NCBI RefSeq assembly: GCF_000003815.2
Contig: NC_049987.1
Coordinates: forward strand, 13,632,378 to 13,696,377
Reading direction: 5' to 3'
DNA: 64,000 nucleotides
From: Branchiostoma floridae
Lineage: Eukaryota > Chordata > Leptocardii > Amphioxiformes > Branchiostomatidae
Shown: in pieces, positions 11,563 to 24,150 of the stretch
Layout: every line of letters starts with the position of its first letter
Position numbering within the stretch: the stretch's first letter is position 1
Made by a program: the position numbers and the translations under genes
Notes under the pieces: model-generated
Told to the model about the DNA's origin: nothing
What the model saw: the letters and a program-made list of their open reading frames with translations, nothing else
The model's database searches: none

Positions 11563-13848
11563 ATGGAGGGTTTAGAAGACGAGCTGACGTGTCCCGTGTG
11601 TCTGGAGTTGTACACCTGTCCGCTCCTGCTGCCCTGTCATCACAGCCTGTGCCGCAGGTGTGCGGAGGCGTTCCTCGAGACTCACCCCGATAAAACAGCG
11701 GGGGCACAGGCCGCATGCTGCTCGGTACCACCAGCCCCTCCTTCCACCGAAGGAAAACTGGAAAGTTTCGCATGTCCAACCTGTAGGAAGGAGGTTGGCT
11801 TGGGTGACCGTGGGGTACACGGGCTGGGGAAAAATCTGCTACTTCAGAACATCATTGACAGGTAGGTTTCTCACCTTTACTCCCTTCCTTGTCTGCATGT
11901 CTACCTCAAGTGTTGAACACATACTCGCATTGTACTCGCAAATGCAATTGATTATGTATATTTCCATAGTGCACAGAGTCTATGTCCGGATCTTTAACCG
12001 AGAAATGTGTAAAATTTGCCTTTATTTAAGTATGTGGGTTTTCTACTAAAGAGAAAAGACTTTGAACTTTAAACGGTCTTGCCCTTCGTAGATGCTCAAT
12101 TCTTAATTTGTAACTTAATAACCAGCCCTTTCGTCCAGAGTTCATGGCAACCAGTCTCAAACTCAACACAGAATGTACAGATATGTATGCCAAAAGGTTC
12201 GAATAATCCTGGAATAACCACTTTATTGTTTTATCTTTACTGTAAGGTCTCATGATAAATCAAAGCTAAAACCATATCCTCGTCACCAGGTTCAAACAGG
12301 CGCAGTCGCAGTGGAAAAGGGACGCCGTGGCATGTCTGGTCTGCGACGCAACGCCACCTAGAGATGCAGTGAAGAGTTGCACCAATTGCAAGCTGTCTTA
12401 CTGCAGGGACTGTTTACCGTTGGTGCACCCATCCCGCGGTGTGCTAGCCAACCACCAACTGGTGGCACCCGTGGAGTCTTTTGATTCCCTTCAAAAGGTG
12501 AGGAGAAGCACTGCCTGTATATGAAGTCTAAAAATATCATTCCGGCCCTGTAAAAAACTCAAAAAGTACATGTAAGGTAACACTAGTACTGTAATGTATA
12601 TTCTTGTTATTGTTAACGCTACTCACGCGTAGTTGTTTATAGCCTTTCCATCCACGACTTTACTGTCGGTACAGCTCGAAGGTGGAGAAATGAATTGAAT
12701 ATTTTTTTCCTGTCTCTTTTCATTTTCAGACTGTGATGTGTCCTGACCACAAAAACAAGCCAGTCGAGCTTTACTGCAAGAACGACAAGACACCAGTTTG
12801 TTCTCTCTGCAAGCTGGTCGGCAAACACAAAGAACATGACGTCGCTGCCTTGGAGGAGGTGTTTGAGACCAAACAGGAAGAACTACAGAAAGAAATCAAA
12901 AAGCTAGGGCGAAAGACCGAAGAAGAGACAAGAAAGATCAAAGAACTTGAAATCAGAAAGTCAGCAATGGAGAGACACGGATCTCAAGTGAACAAAAAAA
13001 TCAAGACAGATTGTGACACAATGATAAACATTATCAGAGAACGCGAGGTCGCTATGATGGCGAAAGTAGACAATGTAGTAAGAGACGATACTGCCAAGAT
13101 ACAAACCCCCATTAACAGTTCTCAGGGAAAAGTGAAGAATGCAAATTCATGTTTGGCGTATGCCAAGGAGGCTGCAAAAGAAACCGATCCAGCTTGCTTC
13201 CTACAAACTGAACAGCTTGTCACAAGTCGTGTGGAGCAAAGTGCCAACAAGCTTCGTCGTTATGAAGGGTACCCACTCAATCCCACCGACCGGGTCTCTG
13301 TGGACCTGAGCTCTGTGAAGAGTCTCCTGGAGGGTCTAGATTTGCCGCATGCCCCGGTCATTTCTCCAGAAAAGTGCAAAGCTACAGCGCATGAGGCGAC
13401 AGTGTCGTGGGACACTGGTGACAGCAAGGGTTATAAGTTCGATGTTTTGTGCTCCTCTGTCGGTAATAACCCAATCAGCATGCTCAACGTAGAAGGCAAC
13501 TCGTGTGAGGTGAAAGGCCTGAAGGAGAGCGAAGTTTATAGTGTCACAGTTATTTCAAAAACTAACAGTGGTACAGCTAAAAGTGACAGCTTTAATATGA
13601 AAACAAAATGTGTACCCGTACTCCCACCTACTTTGCCTTCAACATTGTATGAAAAGAAACCCAAGGGAAAGAAACGTGCATCGCAACCTGCTGAACCTTC
13701 AACTCAGACGGCAATGCAACCCAATTATCCATGTTTTTTCAGTGAAAAAATAAGACGGCTGATGGATGACATCACTACACACAGCGCAAGTCCAAAAATA
13801 AGAAAAGGCATCTCGACCAATAGAATGAAAACGGGGAAAAAGCCCTAA
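11563..13848 (+). CDS. T1: MID-like TRIM E3 ubiquitin ligase lacking SPRY
   Basis: Three exons by GT-AG borders: 11563-11861, 12290-12497 and 12730-13848, giving 541 residues. RING ligands are C10, C13, C25, H27, C30, C33, C71 and C74. B-box1 starts at C115 and B-box2 at C173-H205 (CKLVGKHKEHD). A coiled coil covers about 212-330, then a COS-box-like FLQT stretch and an FN3 domain (about 375-461). The order and motifs ([22 protein letters not shown]) match MID1/MID2-class TRIM proteins, which ubiquitinate substrates and bind microtubules through the COS box. The SPRY domain is absent; instead there is a basic tail of about 80 residues. The start at 11563 is preferred because it has a strong Kozak context and all paralogues begin MEGLEDE; an in-frame ATG lies 9 bases upstream. 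A probable polyA signal is AATAAA at 14410. Confidence 0.88.
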
Positions 13849-13996
13849 TGTTCCTGCTCCACATTAGCAGCGAGAGGTGTTGCTGAACTTCCAGCCTATA
13901 TGTTCTGCTGGCTTATTATGAAATTCAATTGTTATCCATATGATGTATTTCATTATGCTATGCGGACTTCATAGATCAATAAGTGTCTTTTTAAGT

Positions 13997-14106
13997 CTGG
14001 AATCCAGCCGTAAAAGCGATAACTGACTCCCTTCTACCCCGCACTTCCATGACATCGGAGGTACATTGTAGATTATTATTAGAGCTCTCACGACTGGGTT
14101 CCAGGC
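13997..14106. mobile_element. MITE-like foldback in T1 3' flank (family member 1)
   Basis: CTGGAATCCAGCCGTAAAAG at the left pairs with the right end near 14085-14106. The same element type lies downstream of T3 (22573-22674) and T4 (27735-27854) with similar flanks, so it probably predates the gene duplications. Confidence 0.55.
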
Positions 14107-14514
14107 TAGACCAATAGGAAAGGGGACACACACACACACAACGAGATAGAATCACATATCTGTCTGGAGATTATATCAAAATTGCCTTGTATTCCAAAAT
14201 CAAAAATGTAATGACTTCCATGCATGTTTAGTTTATCATTATGTATACTTTGTTATCACATGGCTCTATGGGTTACATCTGCAATGTAAAATATCAGTGA
14301 GCTTTAGTGAACTTTCTGTAGTGCACATGTGTTTTCCGCTGATACACCATCCTTAATGTGTGCATTAAGGAGAGCATGCTGCAGGTAGGGAATGAATTTG
14401 TGTATAGTTAATAAACTTTCATAAATCATATTCATTCAAGACCTTTGCAATCTCAAATGAATATTGTTGTGATGGAAGACTAGTCTTTAACATTCCCTGC
14501 TGACCCATTTTGTG

Positions 14515-14890
14515 GGGGTACTTGCAGTTCTAGCTTAGTCATTTGTAATGTTGTGTTCCCTGCACTATAGCTAAGTAAGGTTAAGTGCTAAGATTTCAGC
14601 CGATAGCAATGAAAATCAAATAAAATCACCTTTACATGGCGCTTTGTTGTGATGAATGAATAGTTAGTACTTCTTAATCAGAGTCTCGACATTTTGATTA
14701 AGGTAAACAAACTGTTTTGGGAGAATACACAAACGTGTACTTCTAAACTGTTCTTCTGTATACACTAGGCCCTAAGCCATTGCATTCTTATTGCATATGG
14801 ATATATAGGACAGAGAAAGAGAGAGAGAGAGAGAAGGAGAACAGGCTTCTCAAACCCCATTCGATACACTTGCTGTCCAAAAACCAACTT
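14515..14890 (+). repeat. T2 upstream block shared with T4 (copy 1)
   Basis: About 375 bp immediately 5' of T2 aligns along its length with 23695-24080 upstream of T4. Shared landmarks are TACTTGCAGTTCTAGCTTAG, a CCGATAGCAATGAAAAT segment, AGTACTTCTTAATCAGAGT, ACACAAACGTGTA and a GAGAGA run. It probably holds the promoter and 5' UTR that were copied with the gene. T1 and T3 have different upstream sequence. Confidence 0.7.
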
Positions 14891-14960
14891 GACAATGGCG
14901 TCATTGGATGGTTTCCGCCCCACCTGTTCACTGGAATGTCACCTGTGTCGCGGCAGAAAC

Positions 14961-17289
14961 ATGGAGGGTTTAGAAGACGAGCTGACGTGTCCCGTGTGTC
15001 TGGAGTTGTACACCTGTCCGCTCCTGCTGCCCTGCCATCACAACCTGTGCCGCAGGTGTGCGGAGGCGTTCCTCGAGACTCTCCCCGATGAACCAGCGGG
15101 GGCACAGACCGCCTGTTCCTCGGAACCAGCCCCTCCTTCCCCCGAAGGAACACCGATAGGTTTTCCTTGTCCAACGTGTAGGAAGGAGGTTCGTCTGGGT
15201 GACCGTGGTGTAGACGGGCTGAGCAGGAATCTTTTGCTTCAGAATATCGTTGACAGGTAGAAACAAAATGTCAAGAAGATCTGAATAGTCTGTTACGGCA
15301 TTGTGTGACGTCACAAAGATAGATAGATATAATTCCTCGCTTTAGTAAACAATACGTTCAACGCACATACTTGTACGTGTGTTTTATAAGATATGTATGA
15401 AATACAAATCCCTTTAGCGTGTCTAGGTCGCTGCTAAGTGTTCTGATGCCTCTTCTGGTATAGACATGTTGGTATGACGAAGTCTTGTTTACAGAATTTT
15501 TTACACACCAACAGGTTCAAACAAATCCATGCACCGTCGAACTTGAAGAGAGCAGTGGCATGTCTGGTCTGTGATGCAACGCCACCTAGAGATGCAGTGA
15601 AGAGTTGCACCACATGTAAGCTGTCCTACTGCGACGAGTGTCTGAAACTGCTGCACCCACCCCGCGGCGGGCTAGCCAAACACAAGCTTGTAGCACCTTT
15701 TGATGAGTTACAGGCAGTAAGTATTGGGCAGAACATTTACTGTTCTTTGCCTCTATAGAAGGAGGATCAGCTCCGACGGTGGTACTGTTTTTGTGTTCGA
15801 AGTACTTCGAACCTATAACTCAATATACCATTAATGGATTCGTTTGAATTTTGGTATGTAGGTAGTAATTGAGATTTCGAAAAATTTGAGTCCCCAAGTA
15901 GCATTTTCATGTACTGCTACATCACAGACCGACATCCCTTTCCAAAGATTACTGTAGTGTAGGCCATGGACGGCTGGTTAGCCGTCCACGGTGAATCACT
16001 GATGGGATACGAGTAGCTGTGATTGGTTAAAGGAAGAAGAGAAGGAGCAATAACATCCGCTGATGGGCAGGGTTAGCGTTGTTAGTTTGGTTGGTTGTTT
16101 GGTTGTTTATTTATTTGTTTGTTTGGTTGGTTGGTTGGGTGGTTGGGTGGTTGCTTGTCTTGCTGACGTTGTCATTATGAGAGGCAAAGTCACTGTAAGC
16201 CACAACCTATGCCAAGAAAAAGTAGAATTAGATTTGACTGACTTTCGTGTTCTGCAGCTTGTGGTGTGTCCGGAACACAAGGATAAACCCGTCGAACTTT
16301 ACTGCATGCAAGACAGTACCCCGGTCTGCTCGCTCTGCAAGCTGGTCAGCAAGCACAAAGACCATGACGTAACTTCCTTAGATGAGGCATTTGAGAGCAG
16401 AAGGGTGGACCTGCAGAAAATCGTCGACGAAGTTTCTGAAAAGACCGAACTAGAGACGAAGAAGATCGAGGTACTCGAAGCAAAAAAGGCAGCAATGGAG
16501 AATCACGCAGCTCAACTGAGATTACAAATCGAAACCGAATGCGATGAACTGATAGACATTATCCGGCAACGCAAACATGCTATGTTGGGGAGGGTGGATA
16601 CGGTAGCGCAGGCTGATACTGCCAGGATGAAAACTTTTATAGATAGCTGTCAGGATGCGGTCAAGGCTACAAAGTCTTCACTTGCACTTGCTAAGGAGGC
16701 TCTCAAAGAAAGCGATCCAGCCTGCTTCTTACAATCAGAACAAGCGGTCAGGAGACAAGTCGAACAAAGCAAAGACACCCTTGTACAAGATGAAGAGTAC
16801 ACACGTATCCCCACTGATCGCCTCTGTTTGAACATGGGCCCGATAAAGACTTTGCTGAGGGGTCTTGATTTGCCAAGTCCCCCGGTTATCTGCCCAGACC
16901 AGTGTACTACGGCAATGCCCGTGCACGAAGCAAGGGTGTCGTGGGAGGCCGAAGACAATGCAGGCGTTAAGTTTGACGTCATCTGCTCACGAGTCGACAA
17001 CAACACCCAAGCAGTCAGCGTGAGGGATGTATGGACCAAATCTTCTGAGCTGAGAGGTCTGCAAGAGCGCACAAGCTACGAGGTCGCTATTCTCGCTAAA
17101 TGCGATGGTGGTGTAGCAAGAAGTAACAACTTCCTTTTCAAAACGTCAGACCAGCCCTCAAACAGTGGCCGGGGGGGCCGGGGGGGCCGGGGGCGGGGCG
17201 TGGTGAGGAAAGGGACGAGAATGGCGGATATGTGTAAGACGCGTCACCCATCATGCCCTCGAGAGTTATATTATGATTATCCGGAGTAG
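14961..17289 (+). CDS. T2: MID-like TRIM E3 ubiquitin ligase with Gly/Arg tail
   Basis: Exons 14961-15256, 15515-15716 and 16258-17289 give 509 residues. Domains in order: C3HC4 RING (C10 to about C73), B-box1 with [14 protein letters not shown]-box2 with VVCPEH and [11 protein letters not shown], coiled coil, COS-box-like region and FN3. The last about 40 residues include an [10 protein letters not shown] stretch near 470-480, unlike the other paralogues; such Gly/Arg tails often bind nucleic acid, but here that is inference. No SPRY follows. The intron before exon 3 happens to be open in frame back to 16063 and would encode a hydrophobic GGTT-repeat peptide if retained; the CTGCAG acceptor and paralogue alignment argue for splicing. 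An in-frame ATG at 14895 could extend the N-terminus, but T4 has lost it, so MEGLEDE is taken as the start. Confidence 0.87.
15967..15988. repeat. Perfect 9-bp hairpin
   Basis: TGGACGGCT, loop GGTT, then AGCCGTCCA. It lies in intron 2 of T2; significance unknown. Confidence 0.6.
16078..16157. repeat. GGTT/GTTT low-complexity tract
   Basis: Irregular repeats of GGTTGGTT and GTTTGTTT in intron 2 of T2, just upstream of the exon 3 acceptor. Confidence 0.8.
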
Positions 17290-19528
17290 AAAGAGAGAGT
17301 CACACAAAAAGAGAGCAAAATACGCATCTAACAACCAAGGAAAACGATAAGCGACATTTTGTCGTAGATTTTTAGTATTCAATAAGTGATAACTGGACTG
17401 TGCACGTGCTAGCTTTCACATGTAAAGGTTTTTAGTTTGAAGAAAGGTCACGAAACCGTCACATCTTAAGACGGATTTGTATCGAGAGGACCAGCAGGGA
17501 TTTTATGACGATCTCGAGGAGTTCACAACTGATTAGCTGTTTTCCGGACGAAACGATAATCGAAAATGATAGGTTATGAGAGCATTTAGCATTCCTTACA
17601 AAGTTATACTGCGCACTGGACACCAGTTCGTGGCCATTAGTTATGCTTCCTGCAGGGAAAATATATTGTTTTTGCTGGTTATGTTCTTCTTCTTCATTTT
17701 CGGCTACACCTCAGAAGTTTTTTATGTTGGTGATGCTTAAGTGGCGAGCCTAATGGTATAGTATTGTGTGTGAGTAACTTGACAAAAGGCAAATTACTGG
17801 GAGGGAAACTTCCTGCATTTTCTTAAAAATATAGCCTTTCTAGTTTGCACTTGTATGACAAGCACAAACTAATAGCCAGTGTCCAGTTGGTACTCCTTAT
17901 ATTGCACTAGTCCATGATCCTTTCTTCTCACTGTGTGGTGGGTGTTTGTGCTCTTCAAGAGTTCTTTTATACATCAGTCCATACATGCAGTTTTTAGTTA
18001 TCTTGCCCTTGTACTATCACTCGTTAAGACGTAGGAAGATGTATTCAACATGTTAACATAGTGAATAGCCATGTTTTTTTTTTCATTTTTGGATACACGT
18101 ATACGTTTGGGTTTGTTATATACACGGATTTCTAGCCCACTAGGCTGAAAGGAGCAGTGATGAGAAGACGAACCTGACAATATTATTCGTCATGTGATTT
18201 GGTAAATTGTTCTTTCAATGGACCCCATACCGTATTTTGCAGGATTTCTCTTCAGGAGAAAATAAAGCCTATGCTCCACTAGGTCTAACGACAACCTGTG
18301 TTACATTTTTTTTTATATTTAGAGCCAGGTGACTATAGTTTGGTACATCCAAATTTCTGTCAATATTATAGTTATGTTGTATAAGTTACTTTTTTTAATT
18401 TGCTTATAAGCAGTTTCCATGATTTATTGGGTGAGAAAAATCTTTTCTCTGTAATGGATGAATAAATGCGGCTCTGCTCAGCAAGCAATAGTTGGTTAAT
18501 TTCTCAACCAAACAAGTTTACGCTTTGAAAGCTACAATGTCGTCAATAATACCATAACAGTTTGAAGCAATATATGTAATCAATCGCTTTAAAACAACTC
18601 TGGTAGGCACAACATATAAGTATAAACATCACAAGGTACAATTTCCCTCTGTGTGCATTAAACTCTTCCATATGACGGAAGGTACCGGGCTGAGAAGAAA
18701 CAGTTAAGTGCTTTTAAAAAAAGCTGGCGTTTCGTCTACGTTTATGAGTGTGAACTGTCTTTTTCTTGAAGTAAAATCTGTTAGAAAAAGTCACTCAAGG
18801 GCTGTTGCGTCTATAAGAAAAATTGTTATTTTGGAAAGGAGTACTGTTTAATAGCTGGTCTTGGCTTACAACTTTATTTTAAATGTACAATAAGTTCATT
18901 ATAAAATCTATCAATATACTCAGGTACTTATGTACACTTGAAAAAGCACCATCAGCACTGTGACAAGATTCTATCTAAATTGACTACCAAATGTCAAACA
19001 AATATCCAAACCAATTACCAGCTACCTCATCTCTATTATACTGGTTTCCACATTTACAACATTTCTTCCTTGTTTTCCTGGATAATTTTGCTAATATTCA
19101 TGAAAATTTCCATACTTTTGTGTCGAGCGGTGTGACTTTCCACATCCGTGTTGTCTGAAAACTTCTGAATGAAGTCGATACTGAACAATGGAGCATTTGC
19201 TACTGTAAGAAAGGATCGCTGTTTTTGATGGAGTTTCATGCAAACAACATCAAGAGCCTCTGTTTACATCATGAATAGTAGTTTAGTGGCGAGTGTTTTG
19301 CGAGAATCATCTTACCGCGCATAGGAGCCGCTACACGGTATTTTCCATTACCATGAACAGAAAAATTCGAATGCCGGGTTTGGAATCTATGAAGTCCTGT
19401 TCATAAAACAAATGCCTTGCATATATGAAATGAATACTAAAATTTAAAAAAATGATATATAAAAATATAATATCAATAAATAAATAGAATATTTATATAT
19501 TATCTTCAATATTTAAAAAGAAAAATAT
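17290..19528. other. T2-T3 intergenic region, no gene seen
   Basis: AT-rich sequence with a candidate T2 polyA signal (AATAAA at 18261). Only short unassignable open frames. The stretch 19436-19530 is strongly AT-rich. Confidence 0.55.
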
Positions 19529-19600
19529 CCACTCTCGGTTTCGAACCAGGGACTTTCGGATCCGAAGGCCTATGACTTTACCGATTGAGCTTTAGTTGTT
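19529..19600 (-). pseudogene. tRNA-like relic
   Basis: On the - strand a B-box-like GGTTCGAAACC is preceded at tRNA-like spacing by an A-box-like AGCTCAATCGGTAAAG. The D stem does not close, the anticodon arm pairs poorly and no acceptor stem forms. It is more likely a degenerate tRNA or the head of a tRNA-derived SINE than a working tRNA. Confidence 0.3.
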
Positions 19601-20215
19601 ACGTGTATTGTATGTGAGTGTACATTATGCTTTAACCTCACTACATAGTATTATTTATGTCGATTTTCAGTCGCTTTCTTGATAAATTTTTTTTTTTCTT
19701 GTGCAATCTTGTGGAATAAATGTTATATGGCCATTTTCCAGGATATTGAAGTCCGAAACCACAATGCAATGGTATTTCCGAACAGTTGTAGCAGTTGCAT
19801 GCGGTCGCATGTGTATCGTAAAAATCAAGGCTGCCTGGCTTTTCTTGCTCCTTTGCCATATAAGGCAAAGCCTGAACATGAAATGTTGCAGGTCTTGCCA
19901 TATAAGGCAATGGTTGAACAACAAACATGGAAGGTCTTCATGCTGTGCGACACAGTGTTGAACCAAACCAAGCACCATGCATCCATGCATCCATGCATCC
20001 ATATGCATGCATCGAAACAAGGAGCGAAGCAAGCACTGAAGGTAAAACCCATCACATCAAAAAAAATCACATGATACATTCGAGTCCGAAGTTTGCCCCA
20101 TATTTTGTCGATCCGGATACCACCTGACTATTCATGGCGTCAAGGTGAAAAGTCCACCAGCTAGTTCCGTTCCCGATTGCCTTTGCTCGGTTGTTAGCTG
20201 TGTCGCAGCAGAAAC

Positions 20216-22494
20216 ATGGAGGGTTTAGAAGACGAGCTGACGTGTCCCGTGTGTCTGGAGTTGTACACCTGTCCGCTCCTGCTGCCCTGTCATCACAACC
20301 TGTGCCGCAGGTGTGTTGAGAAGATCCTGAAAACTCCCTCCAATGAGCCGGAGGGGGCACAAGCCGTCTGCTCCTCGGAACCAACCCCTTCTTCCCCCGA
20401 AGAAAAAACGGGAAGTTTCCCATGTCCAACTTGTATGGAACATGTTTGTCTTTCCGACCGTAGTATTGATGGACTGAGGAAAAATCTGCTGCTTCAGGAC
20501 ATCATTGACAGGTAGGGTTGACATAGAAAGCTTATACTGAATCTTTCCTGTACATACGAATTCGAAGAAGTACATGTACACGTATACTTGTACGACAGAC
20601 ATTGGCACTACAGGCAACTGGCATACCAACAGAGTCAATGCTATTCCTATCGAGTCATATTTTGATGATCAATGCAATGAGACATTTTCCATAGCATGCC
20701 CAGCCAATGCCCTGACTAGTAGCCGAGAAAAGTGTGAAATGTGCGTTTCGAATAGTCAAGGATTAATCCACATCTCCGGAAGTGACCGAACTTTGAACTG
20801 ATATTAAGTTTGAGCCCAATTCCCAACAACTTGTAACTTTAGTGACCCTAGCGCCCAGAGATGTCTATTCTTCCTCAAACTTCATACAAATATAACGTTA
20901 CATGTCAAAAGCCCTTTTAAACCGAATAACCTGCTATTGTACTGTATTGTTATCGTTCAGTCTCATGACAAAGTTGAGAACTCGTGACAGATCTGGAACG
21001 GTCGATATTTGCTCACTAAAATCATATATCACGCCACCAGGTTCAAACATGCGCAGTCGCAGTTGAAGAAGGAGGCAGTGCCATGCCTGGTCTGTGACGC
21101 AACGCCACCTAGAGATGCTGTGAAGAGTTGCACCAAATGCAAGCTGTCTTACTGCAGGGACTGTCTGTTACTGCTGCACCCATCCCGCGGTGTGCTAGCC
21201 AACCATAAACTCGTAGCACCGGTGGAGTCTTTTGATACCCCTCAAAAGGTGAGCAGAATTCTAGAAGCATGTAGCTGTTATTTCTGGCCTGTATACGCAG
21301 TCTTTAAAAAGATACAAAAAATCCCTGTACATAAATACAACAATATTGGAAGTCTAATTATGAACGTTATTGTTACTCTCACGTTGTTGGTAGGCCTCGC
21401 CATTTTTGCAGGTACAGCTTGAAGGTGAATTGAGTGTTCTTCTGGCTCTTGTTATTTCCAGACTGTGATGTGTCAGGACCACAAGAATAAGCCTGTCGAA
21501 CTGTACTGCAAGGAAGACAAGACACCAGTCTGTTCTCTCTGCAAGCTGGTCGGCAAACACAAAGAACATGATGTCGCTGCCTTGGAGGAGGTGTTTGGAG
21601 TAACAAAGGAGAATCTTCAGAAAGAAGTCAAAGAGTTTGGGCGAAAGATCGAAGAAGAGACAAGAAAGATCAAAGAACTTGAAAGCAGGAAGGCAGCAAT
21701 GGAGAGTCACGGAGCTCAAGTGAAATCACAAATCAAGACAGATTGTGACGCACTGATAAACACTATCCGCAAACAGGAACTCGCTATGGTGGAAATAGTA
21801 GAGGAGATTGTGAGAGATGATACTACCAAGATACAAACCTTCCTCGACAGCTCTCATGAAAAAGTGAAGAGTGCAAATTCATGTCTGGCGTATGCCAAGG
21901 AGGCTGAAAAAGAAACCGATCCAGCTTGCTTCCTACAAACGGAGCAGCTTGTCACCGGTCGTGTGGAGCAAAGTAAAAGCATGCTTGTTCATGATGAACA
22001 GTACAAACATATTCCCACCGACCGAGTCTCCGTTGACCTGAGTCCGGTGAAGAGTCTATTGGAAGGCCTTACTTTGCCGCATGCCCCGGTCATTTCTCCA
22101 GAAAAGTGCAAAGCTACAGCACATGAGGCGACAGTGTCGTGGGACAGTGATGACGGCAAGGCCGGGTTATAAGTTCGATGTTCTGTGCTCCTCTCCCGGT
22201 GAAAACCCAGTAAGGATGCGCAACGTACAACACAACTCATGTGAGGTGAAAGGCCTGAAGGAGAGCACAAGTTATGGTGTGACAGTTATTTCTAAAACTG
22301 ATAGTGGTGCAACGAAAAGTGACAGCTTTCCTGTGAAAACAACCTCGGAGTCAGTGACCGAGTCAGTGATGGAATATTCGGGGTGGCAAGATCTCATGGA
22401 TCTAGAGGACTTGCATCGACGTGAACGCAAAAAGAAAAAGAAAAGTCAGGTCGAGAGAGACAGTCTACTACGCCTTATAAAGGGCTCCCAGTAG
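20216..22494 (+). CDS. T3: MID-like TRIM, interrupted by a frameshift in FN3
   Basis: Exons 20216-20511, 21041-21248 and 21462 onward have intact splice sites and follow the T1 plan: RING, B-box1 ([13 protein letters not shown]), B-box2 (CQDHKNKPVELYC, CKLVGKHKEHD), coiled coil and COS-box-like region. Near 22159-22163 there are four extra bases relative to T1 and T4 (GGCAAGGCCGGG where they read GGCAAGGG), so the frame ends at 22172 after 404 residues, at the start of FN3. After the insertion the original frame is open again to 22494 and encodes the rest of FN3 and a Lys-rich tail. Either this is a young pseudogene, a truncated RING-Bbox-coiled-coil protein is made, or the assembly has an error. 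The remaining sequence shows no other lesion. Confidence 0.75.
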
Positions 22495-22572
22495 ATCCAC
22501 GATTTTTGGCTTGTTTTCTACAGAAACTTTCTTGAGTTTTGTACAATTAGGTCGTATGATAACCGGAAATAG

Positions 22573-22674
22573 CCTGAATTCAGTCTCGCGCGATCGAAAA
22601 AGATAACTGCTCCCTTGTACCTGCCATTTATTCGGGAGTAGATCGGATCGTGCTTTCATGGCTGGATTCCTGGC
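22573..22674. mobile_element. MITE-like foldback in T3 3' flank (family member 2)
   Basis: A diverged copy of the element at 13997: AGATAACTGCTCCCTT and a right end GGCTGGATTCCTGGC are recognisable, and the outer flank (CTATACCAGTGGGAAAAG) matches that beside the T4 copy. Confidence 0.45.
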
Positions 22675-22862
22675 TATACCAGTGGGAAAAGGGATCAAAA
22701 GTATCAAAATTAATTAGTATTGCCTTTAATTTGAGAAACAAAAGTAACTACTCTCATGGCGTCAACATGCGCATTTAGTTTAACTATACTCTGATTTAGT
22801 GTTAATAATTGTTATCAAATGATTCTATGTTGTGTAAAATATTAGTACGGAGCAAAAATCCC

Positions 22863-23225
22863 TATCTCACAGAGCAGAGGTACTCTTGTGGTATACTGTT
22901 GATTTCGATAACGCAAATGTACCTTCACCGTGCCTCCGATTGACTAACTCCAAACTTGCAAAGGCATTGTATTTTTTAAATTTGAAAAATAACGCAAGTG
23001 GCAAAATGCATTCGCCGTGCCTCGTCAGTGCCTCCACAGTGCCTCTATCATTCCACCACCATGCCGCGAACTTGTTCTGTTGTTAATCTGGACTTGAAAC
23101 ACAGCAGTGCCTCACGTCAGTGTGAGTGCAAGAGAAAATCGGCTAAAATAGGACGAAGGTGCCTCAGTGAACAAGCTCCAATGTACTTCAATAGTATCTC
23201 AAGAGTACCTTCGCTCAGTGAGATA
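22863..23225. mobile_element. MITE with about 30-bp inverted ends
   Basis: The left end reads CTATCTCACAGAGCAGAGGT and continues ACTCTTG. The right end (to 23225) is its inverted copy with a few changes (AAGAGTACCTTCGCTCAGTG on the + strand). The interior carries several GTGCCTC repeats, in both diverged and exact form, and explains the open frames there. Confidence 0.75.
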
Positions 23226-23694
23226 GAGGATGAAAAGTGACTTTTCTGCTGATACACCATCCTTATTTTGTAATGATCAATGAAAATGAAAAATATGTTG
23301 ATATTTGAATAGTTACAAGATTTCTGTGTAAAGAATTTTACTGATGATCAATGCAAGTCATTTTTGAGAAAATGTTCAATATGAAATGTTAGATCTAATT
23401 CAACTTATATCCAGGTATAAGAAATAAGTAAACTTTTCTGGAACTGTTTGAATAACTGCTATCATATAAGATAGAATAGGATAATAATTATGTTTTTAAG
23501 TTGTTAATGGGAGATTGTACAATAGATTCTCACATAGTTCAGGTATTTACACATGTACATGTGTTTGCTATACTTTTAGATAAAAGTTAGATTGTTATTA
23601 TGATCACTATGATATACTTTTATCAGAGATGTCCGAGATGAGTTTTAAATCATATATATATAATGTTACATGTAAAATACCTTATTGTGGGTGT
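23226..23694. other. No gene seen
   Basis: AT-rich intergenic sequence between the T3 3' flank and the duplicated T4 upstream block. Confidence 0.6.
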
Positions 23695-24080
23695 ACTTGC
23701 AGTTCTAGCTTAGCCATTTGTGTTGCCTATACTAAGTAAGGTTAAGTGGTAAGATTCCAGCCGATAGCAATGAAAATAAAATAAAATCACCTTTGCCTGG
23801 CGTTTTGTTGTGACGAATGAACCGTTAGTACTTCTTAATCAGAGTTAGAAAATTTGGTCAAAGCTTAAGTAAACAAACTGTTCTTGGAGAATACACAAAC
23901 GTGTAGTTCTAAACTGATTTTCTAGATGCAGTAGGCCCTACAATTCAAAGACACTGCACTCTCATTACATATAGATATGTAGGACAGAGACAGAGAGAGA
24001 GAAAGAAAGAGAAAAAGAAAACAGGTTTCTCAAGTTTCATTCAGGTCTCTTCGGTACACTTGCTGTCCAAAAAACACCTT
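23695..24080 (+). repeat. T4 upstream block shared with T2 (copy 2)
   Basis: Counterpart of 14515-14890, ending in a GAGA/GAAA purine run and ACAGGTTTCTCAAG before the RING exon. The distance to the start codon matches that of T2, so this is the likely promoter region duplicated with the gene. Confidence 0.7.
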
Positions 24081-24150
24081 GACAAAGACGTCATTGGCTT
24101 GTTTCGGCCCGGCTCATTCACTGGAATGTTACCAGTGTCGCAGCAAAAAC

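Noticed and set aside
16063-16257. N-terminal extension of T2 exon 3 with a hydrophobic stretch
   Set aside because: It is translation of GGTT repeats in intron 2; the acceptor at 16257 matches the position in all paralogues.
19529-19600. Functional tRNA gene
   Set aside because: Internal promoter-like boxes are present but the D, anticodon and acceptor stems do not pair properly.
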